Shown piece after piece: positions 18,046 through 26,101 of a stretch of DNA of 64,000 nucleotides. The DNA is from Micromonospora sp. C31 (lineage in GTDB: Bacteria; Actinomycetota; Actinomycetes; Mycobacteriales; Micromonosporaceae), in the NCBI RefSeq assembly GCF_018070575.1, contig NZ_JAGPXN010000001.1:62001-126000 (forward strand). The letters run 5' to 3'. The notes under the pieces are model-generated. The model made no database searches, was not told the DNA's origin, and worked only from the letters and a program-made list of their open reading frames with translations. Both the position numbers and the translations under genes were made by a program. The number at the start of each line of letters is the position of its first letter. Positions within the stretch are counted from its first letter, which is position 1.

Positions 18046-18371
18046 CGTCCCTCCAGGGGGAGATCGGGCTTGCCATCGCGAGTCGACTCGATGTCGAGCC
18101 TGGGCCCCGGGGCACGGGCGCCGCCAGCGCCGCGTACCGGCCTGTGGACGACCGGACCGCCTGTGGACAAGAACCTGATCAAGGTCCGGGTGTGCTAGGG
18201 GCGGCCGGCCCTGGGGAGCCCGCACCTTCGGCTCGATGATCGTGGGACCGGCCGCGCCCGTGGCACCGGCCACCGGGCGGGGCGACACGTCACGTTCCGG
18301 ACGGAGCGCGGCGGGGTATGGATCCGATCAACCGCACCGTCGACAGCACGACGAACGAGAGGTCAGCGATC
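18046..18371. promoter_or_regulatory. Divergent spacer between ssb and the HPF-like gene
   Basis: No gene recognised. Promoters for both flanking genes must lie here, but I cannot assign convincing -35/-10 pairs. A ribosome-binding-like GAGAGG lies just before the tiny ORF that precedes the HPF-like gene. Confidence 0.35.
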
Positions 18372-18425
18372 ATGAAGATGACCAGCACCGCAACCGCCAT
18401 CGTCTTCTGCGGGGTGCGCCGATGA
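18372..18425 (+). CDS. Possible 17-residue leader peptide of the HPF-like gene
   Basis: ATG to TGA reads MKMTSTATAIVFCGVRR. GAGAGG lies 11-16 bases upstream. Its stop codon overlaps the ATG of the next gene (ATGA), so translation of the main gene could be coupled to it. The peptide is too short to judge by composition, so this is a proposal based on spacing and overlap only. Confidence 0.35.
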   Translation: MKMTSTATAIVFCGVRR

Positions 18426-18838
18426 GCGCCGTCACCGACCCGGCCACCGTCGCGGAGTGCCTGCGGGTCGGCGCGGGGTTCTCCCAGGGCGACCGGAACT
18501 GGATCGCGGAGCAGTTCGCCACGCTCGACTCGCGGCTGGCCGGGTTCCACGCGGACGCCACCGAGATGGAGGTGTCGGTCAAGGACCGGGAGGCCAAGGG
18601 CCAGAAGGTCACGCTGGAGTGCTGGATCGCCGGCCGCCAGAAGATCGTGACCACCTCCACCGAGGAGGACCTGCACGCCGCGCTCAACGACGTCCGGGAC
18701 GACCTGCGGCGGCGGCTCAACGACGCGAAGACCAAGCAGGAACCGCGGAACAACAAGCACCTGCGCGACGTGAACCAGCCGGCCCCCGAGCTCGAGCCCG
18801 ACATCGATCCGGCCCGCGCCGAGGCCGAGACCGTCTGA
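18422..18838 (+). CDS. HPF/RaiA-like ribosome-associated domain protein
   Basis: 138 residues. Residues ~15-115 follow the S30AE/HPF pattern: WIAEQFATLDSRLAGF, then EMEVSVKDREAKGQKVTLE, then TTSTEEDLHAALNDVRDDLR and a basic helix (RRLNDAKTKQEPRNNKHLR). Members bind the 30S subunit and hibernate or protect ribosomes in stationary phase. The long-form C-terminal dimerisation domain is missing; the tail is short and acidic. It may therefore be a divergent short homologue rather than the main hibernation factor. The start ATG overlaps the stop of a 17-codon ORF. Confidence 0.7.
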   Translation: MSAVTDPATVAECLRVGAGFSQGDRNWIAEQFATLDSRLAGFHADATEMEVSVKDREAKGQKVTLECWIAGRQKIVTTSTEEDLHAALNDVRDDLRRRLNDAKTKQEPRNNKHLRDVNQPAPELEPDIDPARAEAETV

Positions 18839-18937
18839 CGCGTACGCCCGAGGTCCCGTCCGCCGGGTGCGGGCGGGCGGGACCGGTCGACGCCGGGGGG
18901 CTACCGCCCGGTAGCTTCCCGGCGTACCGTCGCGGTC

Positions 18938-19975
18938 GTGGAACCGGACGTGCTGGGCCCGCCGTACGAGCGGCAGACCATCGACCTGGGCACCGACGAC
19001 GAGGGACCGGTGGTCGCCACCCTGGTCCGTCGCCGGGCCGACCGCCCTACGGGGCGGGCCGTGCTCTATGTGCACGGCTTCACCGACTACTTCTTCCAGG
19101 GCCACCTCGGTGACTTCTTCGCCGAGCGGGGGTGGGACTTCTACGCCCTCGACCTGCGCAAGTGCGGGCGCAGCCTGCGGCCCCACCAGACGCCGAACTT
19201 CTGTCGCGACCTCAGCGACTACTTCCCGGAGCTGGACGCCGCCGCGAGGATCATCCGCGAGGACGACGGGCACGACACGCTGCTCGCGATGGGCCACTCC
19301 ACGGGCGGGCTGGTCATGCCGCTGTGGGCGCACGCGCGCCGCGATGCCGGGATCATCGACGGGCTCTTCCTGAACAGCCCCTTCTTCGACCTCAACGCCC
19401 CGTGGCTGGTGCGTCGCCCCCTCGCCGCCGCCGTCGGCCGGCTGGGCCGCCGGGCGCCGCGCCGGGTGCTGCCGTTCGGGTTGGGCACGGTCTACAGCGA
19501 GAGCATCCACGCCGAGCACCACGGCGAGTGGAACTACGACCTGACCTGGAAGCCGCTCGCCGGGTTCCCCGTGCGGGCCGGCTGGCTGAACGCCGTCCGC
19601 ACCGCCCAGCGGCAGCTCCGCGCCGGTCTGGACATCCACGTGCCGGTGCTGCTGGCCTGCTCGACCCGCTCGTTCAAGGGCAAGAAGTGGCACGAGTCGG
19701 CCGCCCTCGCCGACGCCGTCCTGGACGTCGAACACATGGTCCGCTGGGCTCCCCGCCTCGGCCGGCACGTCACCCTGGCGCGCTTCGACGGCGGGATGCA
19801 CGACCTCACGCTCTCCGGCACCGCCGTACGGGAAAAGGTCTTCCACGAGGTCGGACGCTGGGCCGACGCGTTCTTCGACGCCGGGCCGACGGTCCGTGCC
19901 GGGGAACGCCCACCGGTGAGCCGGCAGCCGGCGGACGAGACCGACCCGGCGGAGGCTCCCGCGCAGGGCGGCTGA
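18938..19975 (+). CDS. Alpha/beta hydrolase (serine aminopeptidase / monoacylglycerol-lipase-like)
   Basis: 345 residues, no signal peptide. Oxyanion-loop motif VLYVHGFTDYFFQGHL at about residue 45, DLRKCGRSL, and the nucleophile elbow MGHSTGGLVMPLW with the catalytic Ser near residue 125. An Asp and His are expected in the C-terminal third; FDGGMHDLTLSG contains the likely catalytic His. The fold and the GHSTGG elbow match the Hydrolase_4 family of lysophospholipases and monoglyceride lipases. Physiological substrate unknown. The GTG start directly precedes the conserved region. It stands alone between HPF-like and pseudoprotease genes. Confidence 0.85.
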   Translation: MEPDVLGPPYERQTIDLGTDDEGPVVATLVRRRADRPTGRAVLYVHGFTDYFFQGHLGDFFAERGWDFYALDLRKCGRSLRPHQTPNFCRDLSDYFPELDAAARIIREDDGHDTLLAMGHSTGGLVMPLWAHARRDAGIIDGLFLNSPFFDLNAPWLVRRPLAAAVGRLGRRAPRRVLPFGLGTVYSESIHAEHHGEWNYDLTWKPLAGFPVRAGWLNAVRTAQRQLRAGLDIHVPVLLACSTRSFKGKKWHESAALADAVLDVEHMVRWAPRLGRHVTLARFDGGMHDLTLSGTAVREKVFHEVGRWADAFFDAGPTVRAGERPPVSRQPADETDPAEAPAQGG

Positions 19976-20090
19976 CCGCCGCCCCCGGTCGCGCGCCGCC
20001 CGCCTTCCGCCCGGTCGACGGCCGCCCGCCGGCCTCAACCGGCCTGCGGCCGTTCGCCTCACGACCGACCTACGACTCTGCCCGCTGGCC

Positions 20091-20789
20091 TCACGACCGG
20101 TCGACGGCAGCCCGGATGCGGTCGAAGGTGGCCAGCGGGTGCCCGCCGTCGCAGGCCGGCAGCACCAGGCCCAGGCACCGCAGCCCCGGCTCGCCGTCGT
20201 CGCCGGCGCGCACGCCGAACACCGGCGCTCCCAGGTAGCCGGTCGGCAGCTCCGCCAGGAGTCGGACGGCACCGCCCACCCGCGCCACCCGCTCGATCGC
20301 CACCTCCAGCGGCCGGGCGCCGCCCGCGCCGACGCCGTGGGCGAGCACGACGGCGGAGCCGGGCTCCGCGCCGATCCGGGCGATCACGTCCCGATCGGCC
20401 GCAATCGCGTCCGGCACCTGCTGGGTACGCCACCGCCAGCCCTCCGTGTCGGCGTGCTCGTGCAGCGCGACGGTGGGCATGTCGGCGACGCCGAGATCCG
20501 CGTGGTGCCGCCACCGGTCGGAAAGGTCGGACAGGGCCACGGCGTCGGCGGCCACCCCGGCCGGTTCGGTCACGCTCGCCCGCAGCCCGATCACCCCCGC
20601 CCCGGCGTGGGTGAGCGCGTCGGCGGTCAGCAGGTGTTCCCGCCCCTGCCCGGCGAAGAGGAACGCGGTGCCCTCGCCCCGCTCGCCGTCCGCCCCGACG
20701 CCGGTCTGGCGGATGGGCAGGATCGCGCGTCCGAGAAGCTGGCACAGCTCGTAGGCGACGTCGTTCTCGATCTCCGGGTCAAGCAGCAC
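20091..20789 (-). CDS. Trypsin-like fold protein lacking the catalytic triad (putative pseudoprotease)
   Basis: About 232 residues. The pattern GEGTAFLFAGQGREHLLTADAL resembles the GTGFLV...LLTAxH strand-turn of chymotrypsin-fold peptidases, cut here as GEGTAFLF and HLLTADAL, but Ala stands where the catalytic His is expected. Near the C-terminus TGYLGAPVFGVRAGDD resembles PGxSGSPVF with Leu in place of the nucleophilic Ser. It would then be a binding or scaffold protein. GTG at 20789 is a tentative start, since no ribosome binding site is evident and the frame extends upstream. The fold assignment rests on short motifs and is uncertain. Confidence 0.5.
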   Translation of the reverse strand: MLLDPEIENDVAYELCQLLGRAILPIRQTGVGADGERGEGTAFLFAGQGREHLLTADALTHAGAGVIGLRASVTEPAGVAADAVALSDLSDRWRHHADLGVADMPTVALHEHADTEGWRWRTQQVPDAIAADRDVIARIGAEPGSAVVLAHGVGAGGARPLEVAIERVARVGGAVRLLAELPTGYLGAPVFGVRAGDDGEPGLRCLGLVLPACDGGHPLATFDRIRAAVDRS

Positions 20790-20952
20790 CAGCCGAGGGT
20801 ACGACCCGACGCGTCCCGGGCCGCGCGGACGGCGGAACCCGGGTGACCGGCGCCGGGGAGGCGTGCGACCCTGGTCCGCGACGTGGAACGCGACCACCCG
20901 TTCCACCGGTCACCCGGTGGGCGGCGGTACCCTTCTCGCGCGACACACGCGC

Positions 20953-21025
20953 GCGCCCGTAGCTCAGCGGATAGAGCAGGGGACTTCTAATCCCAAGGCC
21001 GCAGGTTCGAATCCTGCCGGGCGCA
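20953..21025 (+). tRNA. tRNA-Arg (anticodon TCT)
   Basis: A complete cloverleaf can be drawn: acceptor GCGCCCG (20953-20959) pairs with CGGGCGC (21018-21024); D arm GCTC/GAGC; anticodon loop CTTCTAA with TCT at 34-36; T arm GCAGG-TTCGAAT-CCTGC. Pair 27-43 is a G-A mismatch. The discriminator is A (21025). It is followed by CAGG, so CCA is not encoded here. The 3' half is the attachment site of the integrated element. Confidence 0.95.
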
Positions 21026-21026
21026 C
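20983..21026 (+). repeat. attL, tRNA-proximal attachment site
   Basis: 44 bases from the anticodon loop to one base past the discriminator, identical to 37508-37551. The left flank is the chromosomal 5' half of the tRNA; the element begins to the right. Confidence 0.95.
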
Positions 21027-21093
21027 AGGACTTTCTCTCGGCCGGTCATGCCGCGTGGTGCGGCGCGTGGTGCGAACGAGCTAGCTTTGCCGC

Positions 21094-22632
21094 GTGGCAA
21101 CCTCGAACGGACGTCGGAAGCGGCAACGTGGCGAGATCGAAACCCTGCCCAGCGGCTCACTGAGAGTGAAGGTCTATGCGGGCGAGGATCCGATCAGTGG
21201 CAAGCGGCACTACCTGACCGAGGTCATCCCCGCCGGCCGCACCGCTGCCAAGGAAGCGGAGAAGGCGCGCACCCGGTTGCTGGCCCAGGTGGACGAGCGG
21301 CGCAACCCGCGCACCCGCGCCACACTCGGCCAACTCCTAGACCGGTGGCTTGAGGTGGCCGACATCGAGGCCACCACGCGCATGGGCTATGTGAACAAGC
21401 TCAACAAGCACGTACGGCCGGTGCTGGGCAAACTGCCGGTCGGCCGGCTCGACCCCGAGACGTTGGAGTCGTTCTACGCGAGCTTGCGCCGCTGCCGCGA
21501 CTGGTGCGGCGGCAAGGCGTACGTGAAGCACCGCCTGGAGAGCGAGCACACCTGCACCGCGAAATGCCGGCCGCACGTCTGCAAGCCGCTCAGCGCCTCG
21601 TCAGTGCGGCAAATCCACTGGATCCTCAGTGGCGCTCTGAGCCGCGCTGTCCGGTGGCGCTGGATCGCTGTCAACCCCGCCAGCCAGGCCGAGCCTCCCG
21701 CACCGCCGCACCCCGACCCGCAACCGCCGAACCCGGCCGACGCCGCGCGCATCATCAACGAAGCATGGCGCGACCCGGACTGGGGCGCGCTGGTCTGGCT
21801 CGCCATGACGACGGGCGCCCGGCGCGGCGAGCTGTGCGCGCTGCGCTGGCATCATCTCGACCTGGCCGCCGGTGTGCTGACGCTGCGGCGCAGCTCCTAC
21901 CTGGACGCAGACGGCGAGCTGCGGGAGAAGGACACCAAGACGCACCAGCAGCGGCGAGTAGCGCTCGACCCGGAGACGATCGAAGTGCTGCGCGAGCTGC
22001 ACGGCCGATACCTCGACCGCCTGGCGCAGCTCGACGCGGACGCCGACCCTGCCGATCACGTCTTCTCCCCCGAGCCAGACAACAGCCGCGGCTACCGGCC
22101 CGACACCATCACCCAGCGGTACGGCCGGCTCGCCACCCGGCTCGGCATCGACAGCCACATTCACGCGCTGCGCCACTACTCGGCAACTGAGCTAATCAAC
22201 GCGGGCGTCGACGTACGGACGGTCGCTGGCCGGCTTGGTCATGGCGGCGGCGGAACAACCACGCTCAGGGTCTACGCAGCCTGGCTATCGGAGTCGGACC
22301 AACGTGCGGCCGGGACGCTGGCCGCACGGATGCCACCGCGCCCGGTGGCGCCGACGCAGCGCACGGTGGCAAGTAGTCCTTATCAGAAAATCGCCGCCGA
22401 GCTGCGCGAGCAGATCAGGGCCGGTCGGCTACGGCCCGGCGATGAGCTTCCGGCGGTCGCCAGGCTTGCTGCGGCGCATGGGGTTTCGGTCGGAACCGCT
22501 CACCGCGCCCTGGCGCTGCTGACGGCAGAGGGTTTGGTAAGCGTCGTTCGAGGTCGCCGCGCGGCCGTTGCAGGCGGCGCCATGAGCACCCGGCAGAACG
22601 GCATGGCGGCCAGGGGTTCTGAGATCAGTTGA
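21094..22632 (+). CDS. int: Tyrosine-recombinase integrase with a C-terminal GntR-type winged-helix domain
   Basis: 512 residues. Domains: N-terminal arm-binding region (1-70), core-binding SAM-like domain (about 75-200) containing a Cys/His-rich insertion (CRDWC, HTCTAKC, HVC) that could bind zinc, and the catalytic domain (about 220-420) with TGARRGELCALRW (Arg), HALRHYSA (His, Arg), LGHGGGGTTTLRVYAAW (His and nucleophilic Tyr). After this a GntR-like DNA-binding domain follows (about 435-500): PYQKIAAELREQIRAGRLR, GDELPAVARLAAAHGVS, TAHRALALLTAEGLV. The fusion is unusual for an integrase. The enzyme should recombine attP with the tRNA-Arg site. GTG start, no Shine-Dalgarno; TAGCTT lies seven bases upstream, so the mRNA may be leaderless. 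Confidence 0.93.
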   Translation: MATSNGRRKRQRGEIETLPSGSLRVKVYAGEDPISGKRHYLTEVIPAGRTAAKEAEKARTRLLAQVDERRNPRTRATLGQLLDRWLEVADIEATTRMGYVNKLNKHVRPVLGKLPVGRLDPETLESFYASLRRCRDWCGGKAYVKHRLESEHTCTAKCRPHVCKPLSASSVRQIHWILSGALSRAVRWRWIAVNPASQAEPPAPPHPDPQPPNPADAARIINEAWRDPDWGALVWLAMTTGARRGELCALRWHHLDLAAGVLTLRRSSYLDADGELREKDTKTHQQRRVALDPETIEVLRELHGRYLDRLAQLDADADPADHVFSPEPDNSRGYRPDTITQRYGRLATRLGIDSHIHALRHYSATELINAGVDVRTVAGRLGHGGGGTTTLRVYAAWLSESDQRAAGTLAARMPPRPVAPTQRTVASSPYQKIAAELREQIRAGRLRPGDELPAVARLAAAHGVSVGTAHRALALLTAEGLVSVVRGRRAAVAGGAMSTRQNGMAARGSEIS

Positions 22633-22833
22633 CATACGGTCTCCTTGCTGCACTGGCCGGCCTGCGACAACCTCAATCAGCACCTTCCAACACCACCAGC
22701 CAGGGGCGACCTCGCGATATAGCACCACCGCACCCGCCGCGACTTGCAGCATCAAGCAGCACTTCGCTTCATGCTGGACGCCCGACATCACGCGTGATAG
22801 CTTATCGATCATCGCAGATGACTACGGGCTTTC

Positions 22834-22866
22834 AATTGCGCATGGACAGCTTTACAGTGCGCAATT
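22834..22866. promoter_or_regulatory. Inverted repeat upstream of the secreted-protein gene
   Basis: AATTGCGCA (22834-22842) and TGCGCAATT (22858-22866) form a perfect 9-bp inverted repeat with a 15-base gap in an AT-rich spacer, 48 bases before the proposed start of the next gene. The half-site contains TTGCGCA, also present in the operator-like repeats near 26.6 kb, so the same element-encoded regulator might bind both. Confidence 0.4.
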
Positions 22867-22913
22867 AATTCGTGGGCGAATTATGCTCCCCGCATGGAAG
22901 GAACTGGTCCGAC

Positions 22914-23309
22914 TTGCAACTTAAGCGCATGCTAGCTTCGGCCTTGACAGCGGCTGCCTTGACGGCAGGAGGCCTAGGTGTCACCGCATCACCTGCCGCT
23001 GCGGCGGAGGCATGCCCCACCTCGAAACTCTGCCTATACAACGGAACCCACTTCTATCAACTTACGGTCACATCTGGCCACACGTCGACTTGCATCTATT
23101 ACTATAAGCAATTTGGATTGTTGAGCATCTCCTCTTATGTTAACAACCTGCCCGTAGGAGTCAGGGTCTACACTGCTTCTGATGCCTACCACTACACCTA
23201 TGAGGGAACAATTAGCGCCGGTGGTTCTAGCAGCAACGCTGGCCAGTTTGGGTATCGCGGCTTCACCTGCACCGGCACCGCAACACCGGTAGCTCCCTTC
23301 TGGCCGTAG
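22914..23309 (+). CDS. Secreted small protein similar to peptidase inhibitor family I36
   Basis: 131 residues from a TTG start. The N-terminus is a signal peptide: QLKRMLASALTAAALTAGGLG then VTASPAAAA with a likely cleavage before EAC. The mature part (about 100 residues) starts CPTSKLCLYNGTHFY and contains further Cys (CIYYY, FTCTG), a pattern seen in I36-type and other beta-gamma-crystallin-like secreted actinobacterial proteins. TTG at 22914 is preferred to ATG at 22929, which would remove the Lys-Arg of the signal n-region; AAGGAA lies upstream. Base composition is clearly lower in GC than the chromosome. Cargo gene; its extracellular target is unknown. Confidence 0.65.
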   Translation: MQLKRMLASALTAAALTAGGLGVTASPAAAAEACPTSKLCLYNGTHFYQLTVTSGHTSTCIYYYKQFGLLSISSYVNNLPVGVRVYTASDAYHYTYEGTISAGGSSSNAGQFGYRGFTCTGTATPVAPFWP

Positions 23310-23313
23310 GCCG

Positions 23314-23357
23314 ACCACCCGGCCGGCACACAGTGCCCTTGACGCCGGCCGGGTGGT
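23314..23357. terminator. Hairpin terminator after the I36-like gene
   Basis: Perfect 14-bp inverted repeat (ACCACCCGGCCGGC at 23314-23327, complement at 23344-23357) with a 16-base loop, starting five bases after the stop codon. Confidence 0.8.
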
Positions 23358-23672
23358 GTAGAAGATCAAGCGCTAAAGAAGGCCACGCCACCGTTCTGGT
23401 TGCCACCGAACCGCGGACGGTGCCAGAGAGCCCGACGACAGCTGCTCCACGGCAGTCGATCGCCTCAAACTCGGCGAGGAGCAGCCCGGCGAAGTCGTCC
23501 AGCCTCAGTTGATGTTCCTGGCTCCGTCGGCGTGGCCGGAGGGCCCGGCCCGGCCCGCTCGCGGCCCGCCTTGGCCAACCTCAGACAGGTTGATTGACCA
23601 TGTTGCATACAGACCAACCAGTTAAGGCCACCCGCCGGTCGGCTCTAGGCCGATGCTCGGCATGATGGCCGC
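23358..23672. other. Spacer without a recognised gene
   Basis: Nothing protein-like on either strand. The last 100 bases are AT-richer and probably hold the promoter of the epimerase-like gene; no certain hexamers. Confidence 0.4.
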
Positions 23673-24707
23673 ATGCGTTTGCTGGTGCTCGGCGGGACAT
23701 GGTTTGTAGGCCACGCGATCGTCACGGCCGCCATCGACGCCGGCTGGGACGTCACTACCTTCAACCGGGGCACCTCCGACCCCTTCCTAGAGGCTGTGCG
23801 GCCCATCCGGGGTGATCGAACCCGTCCGGAGGACGTCGCCGCCCTCGCCGCCGCCGGCCCCTGGGATGCCGTGCTCGACACCTCGGGATACGTGCCGAGA
23901 AACACCCTCGACGTGGCCCGTGCGCTCGCTCCCGTCGCCGGTCGCTACGTCTTCATGTCGACGGTCAGCGTCTATCGGGACTGGCCGCTGAAGCCGCTCA
24001 GCGAGCGGTCTGAAGTGCTCTACTGCCCGCCGGACGCCGGCCCGGACTACGGCACCGACACCGAAGACGGACCGACGCAGTACGGCTACCAAAAGTCCGG
24101 CTGCGAGGCAGCGGCAGTCACCGCGTTCGGAGCGAACCGAACAACGATCCTGCGTCCCGGTGTCGTGCTCGGCCCCCGCGAGTACGTCGGCCGCTTGCCG
24201 TGGTGGCTGCGCCGCGTGGCTGCCGGCGGCGACGTCCTGGCCCCCGGCTCCCCCGACCGCACCATCCAGCCGGTCGACGTACGCGACCTGGCCGCGTTCG
24301 CGCTACATACCATCGCCGAAGGCGCCTCCGGTGCGTTCAACGTCTGCGCCCCGGTGGGCGGCGCTACCTTCGGCGCGCTACTGGCGGACTGCGCTCACGC
24401 CACCCAGGCGGACGCTTCCTTCGAGTGGGTGCCCGATGAGGTGTTGGTCAGCCAAGGCGTCCGGCAGTGGTCCGAGCTGCCCCTCTGGCGCACCTTCGAC
24501 GGCGTGTGGCGCGTCGACACCGCCAAGGCTCAGGCTGCCGGCCTGCGCTGTCGGCCGCTCTCCCTGACCGTCCGCGACACCTGGCGGTGGATGGTGGAGA
24601 GCGGCGAAGTCAGCAACCACGACCGCGCCGCCGAGATCGGCATTAGCCCGGAGAGGGAGGCGCAGGTGTTGGCCGCCTGGCGGCAGTCAGGCAAGCGGGC
24701 GCGCTGA
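23673..24707 (+). CDS. NAD-dependent epimerase/dehydratase-like extended SDR
   Basis: 344 residues. MRLLVLGGTWFVGHAIVTAA starts a Rossmann fold with a GxxxxxG nucleotide loop of the extended short-chain dehydrogenase type. FMSTVSVYRD provides the conserved Ser region, and YGYQKSGCEAA supplies the YxxxK catalytic pair near residue 135-139. IQPVDVRDLAAFALH and FNVCAP follow, as in UDP-sugar epimerases and reductases; the closest general resemblance is to actinobacterial epimerases found near mobile elements. Substrate unknown. It is cargo of the AICE; its 3' end overlaps the 3' end of the convergent regulator gene by 21 bases. Confidence 0.85.
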   Translation: MRLLVLGGTWFVGHAIVTAAIDAGWDVTTFNRGTSDPFLEAVRPIRGDRTRPEDVAALAAAGPWDAVLDTSGYVPRNTLDVARALAPVAGRYVFMSTVSVYRDWPLKPLSERSEVLYCPPDAGPDYGTDTEDGPTQYGYQKSGCEAAAVTAFGANRTTILRPGVVLGPREYVGRLPWWLRRVAAGGDVLAPGSPDRTIQPVDVRDLAAFALHTIAEGASGAFNVCAPVGGATFGALLADCAHATQADASFEWVPDEVLVSQGVRQWSELPLWRTFDGVWRVDTAKAQAAGLRCRPLSLTVRDTWRWMVESGEVSNHDRAAEIGISPEREAQVLAAWRQSGKRAR

Positions 24708-25961
24708 GGTTTCCGACAGCCAGACCGAGATGCGCTCGGCGAGGTGGCGCGCGTCCGCGTCGCGGTCCCATGGCGACTGGCTCAGCAGGCGCTCGATCCG
24801 CGACAGCCGGCCAGTCAGCGAGACATTGCGCTTCTGCGGCGGCAGGTCCAAGACGGTACGCAGTGCTTCGGCTGCACCGTCCTTGTCTCGCATGTGGAGG
24901 TGAGCAGCGGCTACGTCGATCTGTGTCCCGTTGATCTGCGAGTACGGCCGCCTGAGCGACGGCAACGCCTCGTACACCTGCAACGCCTCTCGGGCGTACC
25001 TCGCGGCCTGCTCGCCGTTGCGGAGGTCAAGCCATGCCGCCGCCGCACATGCCGCCGCCCGCGCGTCGCCGAATGCGAATTCCCCACCGGTAACGGTGGC
25101 GAGTTCGTCGGGTCGGTCCGCCGCCGCTTCTCTGTCTCGCTGGGCCGCTTCCAAGACGGCCGCGACCGAATCGGAGTCGGCGAGCAGAGCGTGAGAGCGG
25201 GCAGCGACATAGCGGAGCCTCAGTCTCGGCTCGCCCTCTGGTGCAGTCCGCATGGCGCGAGCGAAGTAGCTCAGCGCGGAGTCGGGCTCGTTACGCCAGT
25301 TTGCGAGAGTCATTTGCAGGCCGTACGTCCACGCCTTCAATGACGCGTGTCCGGCCAAGTCGGCGTACTGCGTTGATGCCCTGGCCAGCGCCGCCGACTC
25401 GTTCCAGTGCCCGAGATCGAACGCGGTGGAGGCCATCAGGGAGGCACTCTGACCGATAACCACGTAGAGGTCGGCAAGCTCGACGGGCCGACGCGTGCGC
25501 TCGACCAAAGCCCTTGCCTCGTCCCGCAACCGACGGGCACTGCTGAACACGTCGAAGGCCGCCATTCCTCCCGACCGAGCGAGCAGCGTCACGTCTTCCT
25601 GCAAGGACTCGATAGAGTCGTTCGGCAGCGCAAGGCTCATCAGCAAGGAGTCGTTGGCAATCGAATCAGCAGCAGCGCTCACAGCATCAACAACGCTGCC
25701 GCCGCTGCCAGCATTTCCCCGGGGATGCACTCCGCTGAGCATTTCGAAGAACCGGGAGCGAACCGAATCCGATACACGACCCAAGGCGGCGTTAAGCACG
25801 TCTTGGTTGGCGTTCCCGGGAATCGTGTCGGGCCGACTGTGCCAGTACGCGACCGTCCTTGTCGCGATGCCGAGCCACCCGGCAAATCCTTCGTTCGTCA
25901 TTCCGGCGGCAGTTTGAAGCGAACAGGCGAGGCTCCCTGTCCACCGATCTACCGTCGCCAC
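24687..25961 (-). CDS. HTH regulator with tetratricopeptide-like region
   Basis: 424 residues. The N-terminal ~80 residues hold an XRE-like helix-turn-helix (GMTNEGFAGWLGIATRTVAY followed by WHSRPDTIP). The remainder is a helical repeat domain with TPR character (for example ALARASTQYADLAGHASLKA and NGEQAARYAREALQVYEAL). Proteins of this kind are common AICE regulators and may sense peptides or repress excision genes. GTG at 25961 is chosen because it precedes the HTH directly; upstream in-frame sequence overlaps the promoter region. The gene is divergent from xis and its promoter region holds regularly spaced TTGC boxes. Confidence 0.75.
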   Translation of the reverse strand: MATVDRWTGSLACSLQTAAGMTNEGFAGWLGIATRTVAYWHSRPDTIPGNANQDVLNAALGRVSDSVRSRFFEMLSGVHPRGNAGSGGSVVDAVSAAADSIANDSLLMSLALPNDSIESLQEDVTLLARSGGMAAFDVFSSARRLRDEARALVERTRRPVELADLYVVIGQSASLMASTAFDLGHWNESAALARASTQYADLAGHASLKAWTYGLQMTLANWRNEPDSALSYFARAMRTAPEGEPRLRLRYVAARSHALLADSDSVAAVLEAAQRDREAAADRPDELATVTGGEFAFGDARAAACAAAAWLDLRNGEQAARYAREALQVYEALPSLRRPYSQINGTQIDVAAAHLHMRDKDGAAEALRTVLDLPPQKRNVSLTGRLSRIERLLSQSPWDRDADARHLAERISVWLSETSARPLA

Positions 25962-25976
25962 CGTGGTCTCCCGAGC

Positions 25977-26019
25977 TTGCAAGTTGCATCGGATTGCCGA
26001 GCGTTGCACTGGTTTTGCA
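25977..26019. promoter_or_regulatory. Phased TTGC boxes between the regulator and xis
   Basis: TTGCA occurs at 25977, 25984, 26004 and 26015, with TTGCC at 25994, all on the same strand. From 25984 the spacing is 10, 10 and 11 bases, one helical turn each. CTTGCAAG (25976-25983) is also palindromic. The site sits immediately upstream of the regulator's start and about 80 bases before xis, as expected for an operator controlling both. Confidence 0.45.
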
Positions 26020-26101
26020 TGGGCGCTCCGCTTCTTTTCGACTTCACTGGGTCTCAGCAAGCCGGACGGAACACCAACCACAGACTACTGAGGAGACTCC
26101 C

